NCBI RefSeq assembly: GCF_001685395.1
Contig: NZ_CP014167.1
Location: 2,733,501-2,797,500, forward strand
DNA length: 64,000 bases
Reading direction: 5' to 3'
From: Paenibacillus yonginensis
GTDB lineage: Bacteria > Bacillota > Bacilli > Paenibacillales > Paenibacillaceae
Part shown: piece by piece, positions 16,642 to 26,028 of the stretch
Position numbering within the stretch: position 1 is the first letter of the stretch
Layout: the number at the start of each line of letters is the position of its first letter
Notes under the pieces: model-generated
Databases searched by the model: none
What the model was told of the DNA's origin: nothing
Seen by the model: the letters and a program-made list of their open reading frames with translations, nothing else
Program-made: the position numbers and the translations under genes

Positions 16642-16917
16642 TTATGTACTTAAATCTGTTTTCTTGAATCTTTCAGCTATAGCTTTCAGTTCGTCACCCA
16701 CACTTTTCAACGTGGTTGATGCACTCTCCAATTGTTTGTGGGCATCCTGATATGAAGTATAAAATCGTTCCCTCGTCTTTCCCTCCCAGTCACCACCCAG
16801 CCCATCTATCAGGGCTTTCAATTCTTTCGCCATAGCCAGATTTTGTTCACAGCATTCCAAGAAACGCTCTCCGATGCGCTGAATTTGTTCCGGCTCAATT
16901 TTGATACGACTTGCCAT
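16642..16917 (-). CDS. WXG100-family protein
   Basis: 91 aa, typical length. The W-x-G turn is GGDWEGKTRERFYTSY near residue 42, between two amphipathic helices. It begins with IKIEPEQIQRIG, like other Esx proteins. It lies 3 bp after the stop of the upstream 267-aa gene. Either a secreted substrate or a toxin partner is possible. Confidence 0.9.
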   Translation of the reverse strand: MASRIKIEPEQIQRIGERFLECCEQNLAMAKELKALIDGLGGDWEGKTRERFYTSYQDAHKQLESASTTLKSVGDELKAIAERFKKTDLST

Positions 16918-16920
16918 TCC

Positions 16921-17721
16921 TTACGCCCCCTTGTTAACCAAATCAAATTTTTCTGCCAGCTTCTCTAGCGACTTTAAAATAACGGCAGGATTATAAGTCT
17001 CAATCCTAAGCTCATGTCCCCCAGGTTTGGTGATCATCAGCATGTCCTGGCCTTTCTGTAAATAATGATATTCTTCCTGCTCCCAGTAACTTCCCGCCCT
17101 TGTCCAGTACACCATGGACCCACGGCGCTCGGCTTTCTTCTCCAAGCTTACGAAATAATTCACTCGCTCCGGATCAACTCGCTTATCAAGCAGAAGCTGC
17201 TGTTTTTCTTCCATAGAAAGCAAGGCCCAATTTACTTCCCTCATATCAGGTAAATTGGCATGAAAGGAAACTGCCCCTTTTAACGTCAAAGGGAAAAATT
17301 TAGCCAGCAGATTTAAGGACAACTCTGCACTCGCTACAGGAGCTAATACCGTTTCGCCTTCTAACTCGTCCCAAGTCCGTTCAACTACCAAATTTGGAGT
17401 AAAATATAGGAACGCTTCGTAGTCCCCCTCCTGTTTGATTCTTTTGTTTACATATACAGCTTCATTTGAGCCGCAGGTGGTCAAACAGACGCCGAGCAGC
17501 TCGTCCATCTCAAAAGAATCCTTCTGGCCCTCTATTACTCTTAAGAATCCCCGCTCGACAAGCCCTCGTTTAACGGCTTCGTATTCCTCTTCCAGTTCCT
17601 CGACTAGGTATCCCCGAAATGGATCCTTAAATCCGGCTATGTAATGAATACCAAGCATGTTCGTTAAGAAGAAAAACTCCCTTACGCTCAGCCTGAATGT
17701 CACTTCTTCCTGTTGGGTCAT
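16921..17721 (-). CDS. T7SS-operon protein of unknown family (possibly EspG-like)
   Basis: About 266 aa from ATG 17721, chosen because GAGGGGG lies 8 bp upstream; a longer frame to 17811 adds a cysteine-rich stretch that overlaps the kinase gene and is unlikely. No signal peptide or membrane segment. Composition alternates beta-like and helical blocks: FRLSVREFFFLTNMLGIHYI, AFLYFTPNLVVERTWDE, MVYWTRAGSYWEQEEYHYL. Length, early VSVREFxxL-like opening and the position beside WXG100 genes recall EspG-type chaperones of actinobacterial ESX systems, but I see no decisive motif. Treat EspG-like as a guess. Confidence 0.6.
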   Translation of the reverse strand: MTQQEEVTFRLSVREFFFLTNMLGIHYIAGFKDPFRGYLVEELEEEYEAVKRGLVERGFLRVIEGQKDSFEMDELLGVCLTTCGSNEAVYVNKRIKQEGDYEAFLYFTPNLVVERTWDELEGETVLAPVASAELSLNLLAKFFPLTLKGAVSFHANLPDMREVNWALLSMEEKQQLLLDKRVDPERVNYFVSLEKKAERRGSMVYWTRAGSYWEQEEYHYLQKGQDMLMITKPGGHELRIETYNPAVILKSLEKLAEKFDLVNKGA

Positions 17722-17744
17722 TGTTTTTTCCCCCTCTGTGCAAA

Positions 17745-19154
17745 TTAGAGCAGATAAACCACCACAGCCACAACTAGAATCACACCGGCTGCAGCACTTA
17801 ATATCATCCAAAGCTTCCTGTATGCCGACTCCTCTTGGAAGGTTGCGGCCTGGCGCTGAATCTGCTGGACGACCCCGCCTTGAATCGCTTCTCCTTCACT
17901 GCTGTCCAGTTTGTCTTGAATCGCATCCATAACCATTTCAATTTCTCTTCTTAAGGAGGACCGCTTCGGAAAATATTCGATTAAACGGCCATATTCCCAT
18001 AACGCAGAAGGCCATTTCCCTAGTCTCTCCAATTCTCTTGCTTTGTCCAGCTTGTTTCTAACCTCTTCATCCGGAAAACGTTCTGCAGATTCCCAAGGCA
18101 GGTCTTCTTCCTGTTCTCCCATAGATACAGAGACTTCTTCATAGGAATGCCCTTCTTCCAATAAGTCTGCTGTTTCCTGTTGCTGTTGTCCCTTCTCTTC
18201 TTGCTCTCCCTCTTCTTGAAGAGATTGAAGGGATTCGTCCAGTTGTCTCTGTGCAGCCATTAGAGCAAGCGACCATTCGGCAAAAGAAGGACATTGCTGC
18301 AGCTGTTCAGCCGACCACACTCTTTCAAATAAACCGGCCATACCCGGCCCATATAAGCTGAGCAGCGTCCGAACCATCCGTTCATAGCGTTCGCAGGATT
18401 GCTGAATCTCATTGGGAGCAAAATAACTGTCTCCAAAGCTGCTCTCGCGAATGTCCGGATCTGCCCAGGCCAGCAGCTCTGCGAGCAGCAGACCGCCTGG
18501 AAATCTGTCAACCTGAGCTCCCCAAGCCGATTCCAGCTGGATGCTTGGAGATTTGTACCCATCACCGCCTGCCGGAAGTTCGTCCGGCTCGGAAGCACCT
18601 CCAGCGTAAAGGTCCTCCAAATCGATCAGCTGTATGTTCATTCCATCAGATGTTGTGGAGAGCATTAGATTAGAAGAGGAAAGATCTGTATGCGCTAAAC
18701 CGTGCTCTTCCATTTTGGTCAGCGTTTCCGCAAGAGCAGCGGCATTATCCATACACTCATGAACGGAGAGAACCTGCTTCTGGCTGATTATTTCGTTCCA
18801 GGTACTCCCTTCAATCCAAGGCATTACTGCAGCGTATAACAGCTCTGGGTAACGGCTCAGCAGCTCTTTGCTGTTCTGCGGATCAATAACCTCTCTAGAA
18901 GCAGCTTTCAGACCTTCAAGCTCGGCATAGCGGTTTAGCTCGGCCGCTTTTTTAACAAGAGCCGGATCCCTGTAAGAAGGACGGAATACTTTTAATGCAA
19001 ACGGCAACCCATCCTCTGTCCTAATCAGCTTATATACGGTGCCCTGCCGGCCTTCCTGGCCATAGGGAATTCCCGAGACAAGCGGATGCTCGGCCAATTC
19101 GTAGCTGCTCTCCATTATGGATAATGAAACCGTACGTTCTTCTGGTGGAAACAA
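17745..19154 (-). CDS. Ser/Thr-kinase-like protein with C-terminal membrane anchor
   Basis: 469 aa from TTG 19154 (GGGAGG 6 bp upstream). The kinase-like domain runs about 25-290: ATP-site lysine in PFALKVF, catalytic loop HTDLSSSN (D and N kept, Arg of HRD replaced by Thr), and IDLEDLY in the DFG place. A Gln/Glu-rich linker follows (about 305-345), then a TPR-like helix pair (ELERLGKWPSALWEYGRLIE), and a final hydrophobic helix WMILSAAAGVILVVAVVVYLL ending the protein, so it is tail-anchored facing the cytosol. YukC/EssB of classical T7SSb is a pseudokinase with an extracellular part; this protein has no extracellular domain and keeps catalytic residues. It may fill the EssB place or act as a regulator. 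Confidence 0.8.
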   Translation of the reverse strand: MFPPEERTVSLSIMESSYELAEHPLVSGIPYGQEGRQGTVYKLIRTEDGLPFALKVFRPSYRDPALVKKAAELNRYAELEGLKAASREVIDPQNSKELLSRYPELLYAAVMPWIEGSTWNEIISQKQVLSVHECMDNAAALAETLTKMEEHGLAHTDLSSSNLMLSTTSDGMNIQLIDLEDLYAGGASEPDELPAGGDGYKSPSIQLESAWGAQVDRFPGGLLLAELLAWADPDIRESSFGDSYFAPNEIQQSCERYERMVRTLLSLYGPGMAGLFERVWSAEQLQQCPSFAEWSLALMAAQRQLDESLQSLQEEGEQEEKGQQQQETADLLEEGHSYEEVSVSMGEQEEDLPWESAERFPDEEVRNKLDKARELERLGKWPSALWEYGRLIEYFPKRSSLRREIEMVMDAIQDKLDSSEGEAIQGGVVQQIQRQAATFQEESAYRKLWMILSAAAGVILVVAVVVYLL

Positions 19155-19206
19155 TTTGCGCCTCCCTCTCTATTTCGTAGTCAAACTGCAGAGCCAATTT
19201 CAATAA

Positions 19207-19491
19207 TTAGGCACTTGTTGAAAAATTCTGTCTTTTCTCCAAACGTAGACGGCAGCCGTCCCCAACCTTTTGTTCTTCCAAGGTTTGATCAAGATTAGCC
19301 GGCTTCCATTCCGGACCTCCATCGCTAAGGAAACAATTATAGTCCTGTTCCGAAAATGGATACGGCCCCCATTCCTCCAGTCTTGGAAGCACCTCCTCCA
19401 GCACTTCCCGAAGAGATAAATCGGAAGGCAGCAGCAAATCGACGGATTTCCCCAAAGAATCAATGACTAGCGTCAGAAGCGTTTCATTCAA
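19207..19491 (-). CDS. YukD/EsaB-like ubiquitin-fold protein
   Basis: 94 aa. It opens LLTLVIDSLGKSVDLLLPSD then LSLREVLEEVLPRL, and ends VGDGCRLRLEKR, the beta-grasp pattern of YukD (WXG100-associated ubiquitin-like) proteins. These are conserved small cytosolic T7SS components. An insertion in the middle (YPFSEQDYNCFLSDGGPEWK) is longer than in B. subtilis YukD as I know it. It lies between the VWA and kinase-like genes. Confidence 0.8.
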   Translation of the reverse strand: MNETLLTLVIDSLGKSVDLLLPSDLSLREVLEEVLPRLEEWGPYPFSEQDYNCFLSDGGPEWKPANLDQTLEEQKVGDGCRLRLEKRQNFSTSA

Positions 19492-19512
19492 TCGGATCTC
19501 CTCCTTTGCTTC

Positions 19513-20280
19513 CTATATAAATGTCTTAACAGGTGTTGATGCGGACATTTGAAATCCAAGTGATATTAAATCCGAGCTTGTGCCAGGCAGCATCATTAAT
19601 GCCCCTCGGCGGATGGAATAGGCGGATTCAACCATCAGTTCCCTATACGATTCAGGAAGAACAGAGGACATTCGCTTAAGTTTCTCCGTATAAGGATCGG
19701 CTGCAAAACTGTCCGGCATCATTCCTCCCCAGGCCTTGATGTCCTTGATCCTTCCGACACCCGCTTCATCCGTCATAAATATGTTCTCAATCAGCACATT
19801 TCCATCCGCTACAGACATAGCTTTAATTCGTTCTGCAACTGGCTCAGGATCTTCGCCCGTATAAACCCCGTCCGTAATATGGCAGACAAGCGGAGCGGGG
19901 CAATCCCGCAGGTTTGGCAGTTCGCTTTGCAAGATTTTCTCAGCTTGTCTGAATGCTTTAGCTGTATCTGTAAATCGTCTGGGATAAAGCTCCGGCAAGT
20001 TACTGCTGTTTGAAATCCGGTCGATTGATTTGACTCCATCGAGTAAGTCATACACCTCATCACTGTAAGCCAGAATAGAAATCCGGTATCGGGGAGATAA
20101 CCTCGAGCCCTTAGTGGAACGGTATACCATCTGCCGGATCGCTGTTCTCAACGCTTCATTCAGCACATCCATTCTCCGTCTGCCTTCAAATTCCAGGGTC
20201 ATAGACCCGCTTATATCAAGCAGATAAATAATGAGAGCAGGGGTATCAGCGGTTGCTTGAATTTGATAGCTCATAACCAA
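19513..20280 (-). CDS. VWA-domain protein of the T7SS operon
   Basis: 255 aa; start is TTG 20280 (AAGGAG 6 bp upstream) or ATG 20274. The von Willebrand A domain fills about 12-200 with a complete MIDAS: DISGS near residue 22, Thr in PRRFTDTAKAF, Asp in CHITDGVYTGED. No signal peptide or membrane helix, so cytosolic. VWA proteins bind partners through a metal ion. None is part of the textbook T7SSb set, so this is a distinguishing gene of this variant. It lies directly after the EsxA-like gene. Confidence 0.88.
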   Translation of the reverse strand: MVMSYQIQATADTPALIIYLLDISGSMTLEFEGRRRMDVLNEALRTAIRQMVYRSTKGSRLSPRYRISILAYSDEVYDLLDGVKSIDRISNSSNLPELYPRRFTDTAKAFRQAEKILQSELPNLRDCPAPLVCHITDGVYTGEDPEPVAERIKAMSVADGNVLIENIFMTDEAGVGRIKDIKAWGGMMPDSFAADPYTEKLKRMSSVLPESYRELMVESAYSIRRGALMMLPGTSSDLISLGFQMSASTPVKTFI

Positions 20281-20375
20281 TCGCGTCTCCTTTAAGCAAG
20301 TTCTTTCAAGCAGTTAAGATAAATATAGGAAAGACCAGGTATAAATACCTGGCCCTACCCCTTATACCGTCTGTT

Positions 20376-20648
20376 TTAGGCTTGTTGATCCGCAGTTCTA
20401 AAGCGTTCAGCAATTTTGTTCAGTTCGGTAGAAACATCTTTCAGCATGTTAATGTATGTATCCATGTTTTTCTTGTCTGTCTCATATCTTTGGAAAAACT
20501 TTTGCTGTGTCATGCCTTCCCATTGTCCCTGCATCGATTGAATCGTGGAATTCAATTTACTTGCCATATCCCTGCTTTGATCTGCTGCTGAACTAAATTG
20601 CTTTGCTACATTATCCATCTCTTCAGGTGTAATTAAAATACGTGCCAT
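20376..20648 (-). CDS. WXG100-family protein (EsxA-like)
   Basis: 90 aa, canonical: ITPEEMDNVAKQF at the start, W-x-G turn in MQGQWEGMTQQKFF near residue 42, and C-terminal LNKIAERFRTADQQ. AGGAGG precedes the start. The 100 bp upstream, between the ATPase stop and this gene, is AT-rich and could hold a separate promoter raising expression, which is common for esxA. Likely the core secreted/structural Esx protein. Confidence 0.95.
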   Translation of the reverse strand: MARILITPEEMDNVAKQFSSAADQSRDMASKLNSTIQSMQGQWEGMTQQKFFQRYETDKKNMDTYINMLKDVSTELNKIAERFRTADQQA

Positions 20649-20748
20649 TCCAAAATCCTCCTTAAATATAAAAAAATAGTTATTCTACTAAATAGTAAAC
20701 ATTTACTTCGTATTTTTCAACACAAAAATTGGTAAATGACGTCGATTC

Positions 20749-23700
20749 TTAAACTTGAGCAACAGGACGAGACCAGACAGCATTGACTTTGTCGACCTGC
20801 TCGGAAAATTGTTCATGACCATGTGCAAAAGCATGAGCCATTTTTACTTTTTCGAATTTCCGTTTGACATAGTATCCTTCGCCCGCCGGGAGCATTTTTC
20901 CACTTTGATCATAAGGAATTTTGATATTAAACAGCTGCATTTCGCTTGAGTCGGTGGTTCCGAGCAGCCAGCCTACTTGAGCAGATTTGACCTCCTTCAG
21001 CCAGTTATCCCAATTTTGGTGCATATCATTGGCTTGTCCTGCAGCTATGATGAAGACGCCGCTTTCCCGGCCGTATCTCGTAATATATTCAAGCTTATCC
21101 GTTAGGTTGTAATTAGAGGACACACGTTTGGCTAAAACGTCTGCATCGTCAATCAGCAGCAACAGTCGTGGACGACTACACAATCCTGCTTCCGGCTCGT
21201 CCCCCTCCTGAACTCTCTGTTCAACAATCTGTTTAATCTCCGCTAATACATCCTCCAGCGTGCGTTCGTCTGTCACATATGCCTCTACATGCTTCAAGTC
21301 CTTCAATGACCCTAGACCAGGGGCTGAGCGACGTATATCGAATAAATAACAACGGAGCTCCTCAGGGGCATACTGCTTAGCAGCCATCAACCCGATCGTC
21401 ATCAGCAATGACGTTTTGCCCGATTCCATTCTTCCTCCGATGGTAAAATAAGGTCCTTCCTCCAAGCTCCACTCAAAAATTTTCAGGTTATCAACCTTCA
21501 AACCCAGCGTAAGCCGATCAGACCTATTCGCGTCTTCCTCATGACGCAGCTCTTCCAAAGGCAGCACTTCAGGAAGCGTACGGATGGTTTGCGGTCTTTC
21601 TCCTGTCCAGTTCGAATCCAGACGGGTAAATTCCTCCCGGATTAATTTGGCTCTTATCGACTCGCTGTCAGCATTCAGAGCCAAGGCCGTTTGGAATTCA
21701 TATGGCGGAAGATGTCCCTTGATGAAACCACGGCCCTCAGGAAGCTGACCCGGTATTTTTGACAAACGACCTACCGTATAGTGATAATCCCCCGCATCGG
21801 CTAGCAGGTATGAAACAGCATTCGGAAAATTGCTGCGGATCCGATCAAAAATATCGGAAACCCGGTTAACCGTCATGAGGAAATAAATACCAAAACTTGA
21901 ACCTTCGCGCACCAAAATCTCAAGCTTTTCATGTACGGCTTCATACTGTGTTTTTAAGCTTACATAACCATCGATGATGATCAGCAGGGCAGGAAGTGTA
22001 TTTCCAGTGTCCTCACAGTATGTTTTTCTTGATTTCACACCCGCTTCAGCAAACAGCGTTCGTCTGCCGTTCAGTTCTTCTTCAATGAAGGCAACTAGAC
22101 GAAGTAATTTCTCCTCTTGATCATCCAGGATAACATCACCCACATGCGGCATAATGGAATAATCCTTAAGCATCCGGCCAAAGTCGATAGTGTAAATATG
22201 GATGTCCTCGGGCGTACTTGTCTTCGCCAAGGAAAACAGCAGCGTCTGAATAAAGGTTGTCTTACCCGTGCCCGGCATGCCGTAAATTAACCAGTTCCCA
22301 GATTCAATATCAATCTTCAGCGGAAATTGAGTCTGGTTGGCCACATCATCGACAAGACCCACAATGGGTGTAAGCAGTTCGTTGACTTGTTCGCCGAACT
22401 CGGGAATCTCTTCTAACGCCACCTGCGTAGGAAGCGGAGGCATCCAAGGACCTGGCAGCCTTTCAATGCCTGTTCTTTCGGCGTAGCTGGCAATATGCTG
22501 AATCAACACACCTAGCTGCTTCTGTTCAAGTCCTGCAGCTTCCCTTTTCTTGCTTCCAGCCAGTTCAACCTGGTTATCAGACGGGTCAGGAAGTTTAGTT
22601 CGTCCTCCATCCAATTCGATTCGATACAGACCAAGACTAGTCTGATTTAATGACTTATCAGGATTATAAGGCGCACCGCTCCAGGCAAACTGTAAAAGCT
22701 CAAATACTTCATTGCTACCAACTTGCAAATAACCTCTTCCGGGTGTAGTTATGTATGCCGCATCGCTAATCTTGATCATTTCCCGGCTATCCGCTTCGTC
22801 CTGCACCCTGAGACAAATCCGATATCTAGAGTTACTCCAAATCTTATCGTCGACAATGCCTCCCGGTTTCTGCGTAGCTAACAGCAGATGAACACCAAGT
22901 GTTCTACCGATAGCTGCAATAGAAACCAGTTCATTCATAAACTCAGGCTGATCTTTCTTCAACTGGGCAAACTCGTCAATAATAATAAACAAATGCGGCA
23001 GAGGAGAATGGCTTCGCCATTCGGTCTTATAATACTCATCGATGTGCTGCACGTTACCGGCAGCTACAAATAACTTCTGTCTTCGGTTCAGTTCAGCTCT
23101 TAAGGAAACCTTTGAACGCTCAATCAGTCCTTCTTCCTCCAGATTGGTAATCGCGGCTATAACATGCGGCAAGTCTGCAAACGTATTGGACATTCCCCCG
23201 CCCTTATAATCAATGAGCATAAAGGCCAAATCATGAGGGTGGTACTGAATAGCAAGCGAAGCAATGATAGACTGGATGACTTCACTTTTCCCGGAACCAG
23301 TCGTTCCTGCCATCAAGCCGTGCGGTCCATGACCCTTCCGCTCAATCTTATCATGCAGGTTTAGAAGCACCGGCTTCATTCCTCCTCTGACTCCAACTGG
23401 AAAAGGGAGGGTGTCGGGATAACGGTTCTCTTCCCAACGTTTGGAGACATCCAACTCTCCGATCTTTTGGATTCCATATAAATCAAACAAAGTCAGCACA
23501 TTCGCAATTTCATCGGCAGAGCTCGTCTTCACCCGATAAGGAGCCATCTTTCTGGCAAAATGATCCGCTTCATCAATAGGGATCAGATCGGGTTTAAAAG
23601 ACTGGACAAAAGGTATTTCATCCTTAGGTTTGGCATAAGCCGAACCCGTCGCCCCTCCGGTAACGTTTGTCGAACGCATGACGGCTTCCCCATTGCGGAT

Positions 23701-24789
23701 TTCCAGAACCAGCTGACACTCTTTAGGAAGCAAGTCCTGCCTTTCTGCCAAAACGATGGAGGTTGTACCTATCTTGTCCCCTTCTTTCATAAGCATCGGC
23801 AGAATCGGTTCATCCTCAAGCATCTCTATATAAGGAAGAAGACAAATGATAAACGGCAATGCGGTTTCCTGCTCTTTAAGCCACAAACGGCGCTGAAGGA
23901 GTGAATTCAGATAGTCTAATACCTGCGGCTTATACCCCCCTTCCACAAATAGATATCTGCCGCTGCGCTTATCATCCCAAATATGAGGCAGCCATCTTAG
24001 CCAGTCCCATTCGTCCATTTGCATTTTGCTCATGAAGGCCGCTAGTTTAACTTCATCAGGAGAGTGGTGGGTTGCAATCTGTGTCACGAGCGCCCGGCAG
24101 AATGCCTTTAAATCCTCTTCCTCTCCAACAAGGCCAACCACGCGATACTTATTCAGATCCAACAGTGCCGGAGCATTGGGAATCGTTGAGAATCGCTCCG
24201 CTAATTCGCCAGCCTTCTCAATAAGCGGATCCTTATCAATCCCTTCCTGCTTGGGAACCGTTATTGAAAAACCGCTCGGAACTGTTCCGATGCCCGCTCG
24301 GATCTTCAAAAAGTCGGCATCCTGGGGGATTCTCTCCCAAATCGTTGAACTCCGATCGCTTACAGACTGAAGACAAAACTGCGGCTCTAAATGGGTTTGG
24401 TGCCAATTAAGAATCAGATCATTTTTCCAGCTTTGAAGTTTCTCCCGCTGTTCATTTAAATGAGCTTCATAGTTTTGGTTTCTTTTTCGCAAAACTTGTT
24501 TGTGTTTGGCTTTCTGCTGAAAATGAACCAATATCGGTATAAAATACGAGGTGACCATTGTGCATAAAGAAATCATTTGAACAACAACGTAGGAGCTGTT
24601 GCCTTTCTGGGAATAAAACATCATCATAGCTGCTGCTCCCGCAACCGTGACAATAATAGGCACCATGACGGATATCAGATTAAACGATGGGGCCTGCGGA
24701 ACCGTTGGCGGGCGAAAGACCTCGATATGCTGTCCGCCTTGTTCTTTGATAATCCGAGGAGATCTGCGATAGAAAAAATGAGACATCAA
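20749..24789 (-). CDS. essC: T7SS FtsK/SpoIIIE ATPase (EssC/EccC-like)
   Basis: 1346 aa from TTG 24789 (or ATG 24786). Two membrane helices lie near 40-60 and 68-90, followed by a charged coiled stretch, a DUF region (about 100-450), then three ATPase modules with P-loops GTTGSGKSE (about 497), GMPGTGKTT (about 837) and GRMESGKTS (about 1119). The first module has IIIDEFAQL as Walker B. It energises T7 export at the membrane. Unlike EssC of S. aureus or YukBA of B. subtilis, there are no N-terminal FHA domains: the membrane helices begin within the first 40 residues, as in actinobacterial EccC. First gene of the operon, under a promoter shared in design with two others in this window. Confidence 0.93.
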   Translation of the reverse strand: MMSHFFYRRSPRIIKEQGGQHIEVFRPPTVPQAPSFNLISVMVPIIVTVAGAAAMMMFYSQKGNSSYVVVQMISLCTMVTSYFIPILVHFQQKAKHKQVLRKRNQNYEAHLNEQREKLQSWKNDLILNWHQTHLEPQFCLQSVSDRSSTIWERIPQDADFLKIRAGIGTVPSGFSITVPKQEGIDKDPLIEKAGELAERFSTIPNAPALLDLNKYRVVGLVGEEEDLKAFCRALVTQIATHHSPDEVKLAAFMSKMQMDEWDWLRWLPHIWDDKRSGRYLFVEGGYKPQVLDYLNSLLQRRLWLKEQETALPFIICLLPYIEMLEDEPILPMLMKEGDKIGTTSIVLAERQDLLPKECQLVLEIRNGEAVMRSTNVTGGATGSAYAKPKDEIPFVQSFKPDLIPIDEADHFARKMAPYRVKTSSADEIANVLTLFDLYGIQKIGELDVSKRWEENRYPDTLPFPVGVRGGMKPVLLNLHDKIERKGHGPHGLMAGTTGSGKSEVIQSIIASLAIQYHPHDLAFMLIDYKGGGMSNTFADLPHVIAAITNLEEEGLIERSKVSLRAELNRRQKLFVAAGNVQHIDEYYKTEWRSHSPLPHLFIIIDEFAQLKKDQPEFMNELVSIAAIGRTLGVHLLLATQKPGGIVDDKIWSNSRYRICLRVQDEADSREMIKISDAAYITTPGRGYLQVGSNEVFELLQFAWSGAPYNPDKSLNQTSLGLYRIELDGGRTKLPDPSDNQVELAGSKKREAAGLEQKQLGVLIQHIASYAERTGIERLPGPWMPPLPTQVALEEIPEFGEQVNELLTPIVGLVDDVANQTQFPLKIDIESGNWLIYGMPGTGKTTFIQTLLFSLAKTSTPEDIHIYTIDFGRMLKDYSIMPHVGDVILDDQEEKLLRLVAFIEEELNGRRTLFAEAGVKSRKTYCEDTGNTLPALLIIIDGYVSLKTQYEAVHEKLEILVREGSSFGIYFLMTVNRVSDIFDRIRSNFPNAVSYLLADAGDYHYTVGRLSKIPGQLPEGRGFIKGHLPPYEFQTALALNADSESIRAKLIREEFTRLDSNWTGERPQTIRTLPEVLPLEELRHEEDANRSDRLTLGLKVDNLKIFEWSLEEGPYFTIGGRMESGKTSLLMTIGLMAAKQYAPEELRCYLFDIRRSAPGLGSLKDLKHVEAYVTDERTLEDVLAEIKQIVEQRVQEGDEPEAGLCSRPRLLLLIDDADVLAKRVSSNYNLTDKLEYITRYGRESGVFIIAAGQANDMHQNWDNWLKEVKSAQVGWLLGTTDSSEMQLFNIKIPYDQSGKMLPAGEGYYVKRKFEKVKMAHAFAHGHEQFSEQVDKVNAVWSRPVAQV

Positions 24790-24883
24790 ACCAGCTACCT
24801 TTCTAAAAATTTAAACTTTGGACTTAGTCCGTTAAACCTAATTAAGTTTACTCGGGCCTAATCAAATCTAGGAGCGCAGACAA

Positions 24884-24916
24884 ATTATACCACCTAATAT
24901 TTGCGAAAAATGTCGA
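24884..24916 (-). promoter_or_regulatory. Shared-architecture promoter P1 (T7SS operon)
   Basis: Minus strand: TCGACA (24911-24916), 21-bp spacer ending TGG, then TATAAT (24884-24889), giving an extended -10. Transcripts would start near 24876, about 87 nt before essC. The same TCGACA-N21-TATAAT/TAGAAT layout occurs at 42525-42557 and 57069-57101. Confidence 0.75.
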
Positions 24917-24929
24917 TTCATGAACTTGT

Positions 24930-25436
24930 ATGATAAATAATGAAAGATAATTAATAAAAAAGTCTCAGATGGATCTGATTCCGATATAGGACCGAAGAGC
25001 GTTGGATAGCATTCTGTTTGAGTTCGAGCACTACTACTAAGGTTTCTCTTAATGTTGAATGATGAGACAAAAATTAAATTTTTCTAGCTCAACTCCCCTT
25101 AGTTAAAATTAAAGTACATAAGAGATTCTTGACTTGTGTGTTTTTCAATAGAAGTAATATTAGGGATATAAACGGTTACATTGGCTTAGATATGCAAAAA
25201 AAAACCTTTAGAGGCACGAAAGCCACTCAAGGTTTTGCAAAGCCTACAGATTCTCAGGAGCATATTTCTGTTCCCATTCATTAGACTTATCTCAAAACTT
25301 TTCATCAAAGATAGATTGTCCCTACGAAATTATCAAGTATCATTATCCCGGGCATCTAATAGATCTTTTGCTATAACTGGTTGGTAAAACTTATTTTATA
25401 CTGCAAACAAAAGACTCGATTACAACCAGGAAAACT
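24930..25436. other. Intergenic region with scar of a lost cassette
   Basis: No intact gene. A stem AAAACCTT...AAGGTTTT at 25201-25236 repeats the cassette terminator motif. Between it and U4 a minus-strand frame with an internal stop reads QSIFDEKF then DKSNEWEQKYAPENL before a stop, perhaps the decayed end of an immunity gene. Confidence 0.35.
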
Positions 25437-25528
25437 ACATAATGTGTTATTACTTGAATGATCGTTTCAGTCGGACAGGTAGTCACAGTCAAAAAAGAAA
25501 CCTTGAATGGCATAAAGCCAATCAAGGT
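25437..25528 (-). repeat. Cassette-boundary repeat unit U4 (short)
   Basis: It holds the reduced form: AATGTGTTATTACTTGAATG, CAGTCGGACAGGTAG, then the ACCTTGA stem at 25500-25528 with inner GGC/GCC and TTTCTTTTTT on the minus strand. It lies 22 bp past the YezG-like immunity gene and terminates module A. Confidence 0.65.
25500..25528 (-). terminator. Intrinsic terminator of toxin module A
   Basis: ACCTTGA/TCAAGGT stem followed on the minus strand by TTCTTTTTTGAC. Confidence 0.75.
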
Positions 25529-25550
25529 CAAATCGATTTAATAACTTTGT

Positions 25551-26012
25551 CTATTCTTTAACTTGTTGAATTTCTTCAAACCATTCCTTTGCTACGTCGT
25601 CTGCGGTTTTCACAGGATCTTTTGAATAGACCAATTCATATTTGTACTCAGCATTAAGGCTATTTCTTATAACGTTATATACGAGTTTAATCTCAGTAGG
25701 CATTTCTCGCCCATACTCGTTACATAAATTGTATGTTTTTTCAATGTCCTCATTGATTATACGTAATACTGTTTTTTGCCGTTCAACTGAAGTATTATAT
25801 CTAAAACTGTCATTGTCATTTAGTGCGTCATTCAATTTATGCTTCTTTACAATCTTACCATTAATACGACAAAAGAAATCGCTAGATATAACTCTTTCTT
25901 CAAAGGAACAGTATATATATATTTCTTCCGCTTTATTCTGCACATACTCTAAGCATATGGCAACCATGTCTGTTTGAAGTTCACTAAATATGTCTTCAAA
26001 AACTTTGCTCAT
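25551..26012 (-). CDS. YezG-like (DUF600) immunity protein
   Basis: 153 aa. It opens FEDIFSELQTDMVAICLEYV with IYIYCSFEE, has the helix RQKTVLRIINEDIEKTYNLC and a C-terminal YKYELVYSKDPVKTADDVAK, resembling the DUF600/YezG family. YezG is the known antidote of the DNase toxin YeeF in B. subtilis. Here it is 16 bp after a toxin whose tip is also NucA/YeeF-like, so both the sequence and the pairing agree. Soluble, cytosolic. Confidence 0.78.
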   Translation of the reverse strand: MSKVFEDIFSELQTDMVAICLEYVQNKAEEIYIYCSFEERVISSDFFCRINGKIVKKHKLNDALNDNDSFRYNTSVERQKTVLRIINEDIEKTYNLCNEYGREMPTEIKLVYNVIRNSLNAEYKYELVYSKDPVKTADDVAKEWFEEIQQVKE

Positions 26013-26028
26013 AGGTAACCTTCCTTCG

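Noticed and set aside
20731-20747. GACGTCGATT resembles the TCGACA promoter motif before esxA
   Set aside because: On the minus strand it reads TCGACG, and no TATAAT follows at 21 bp.
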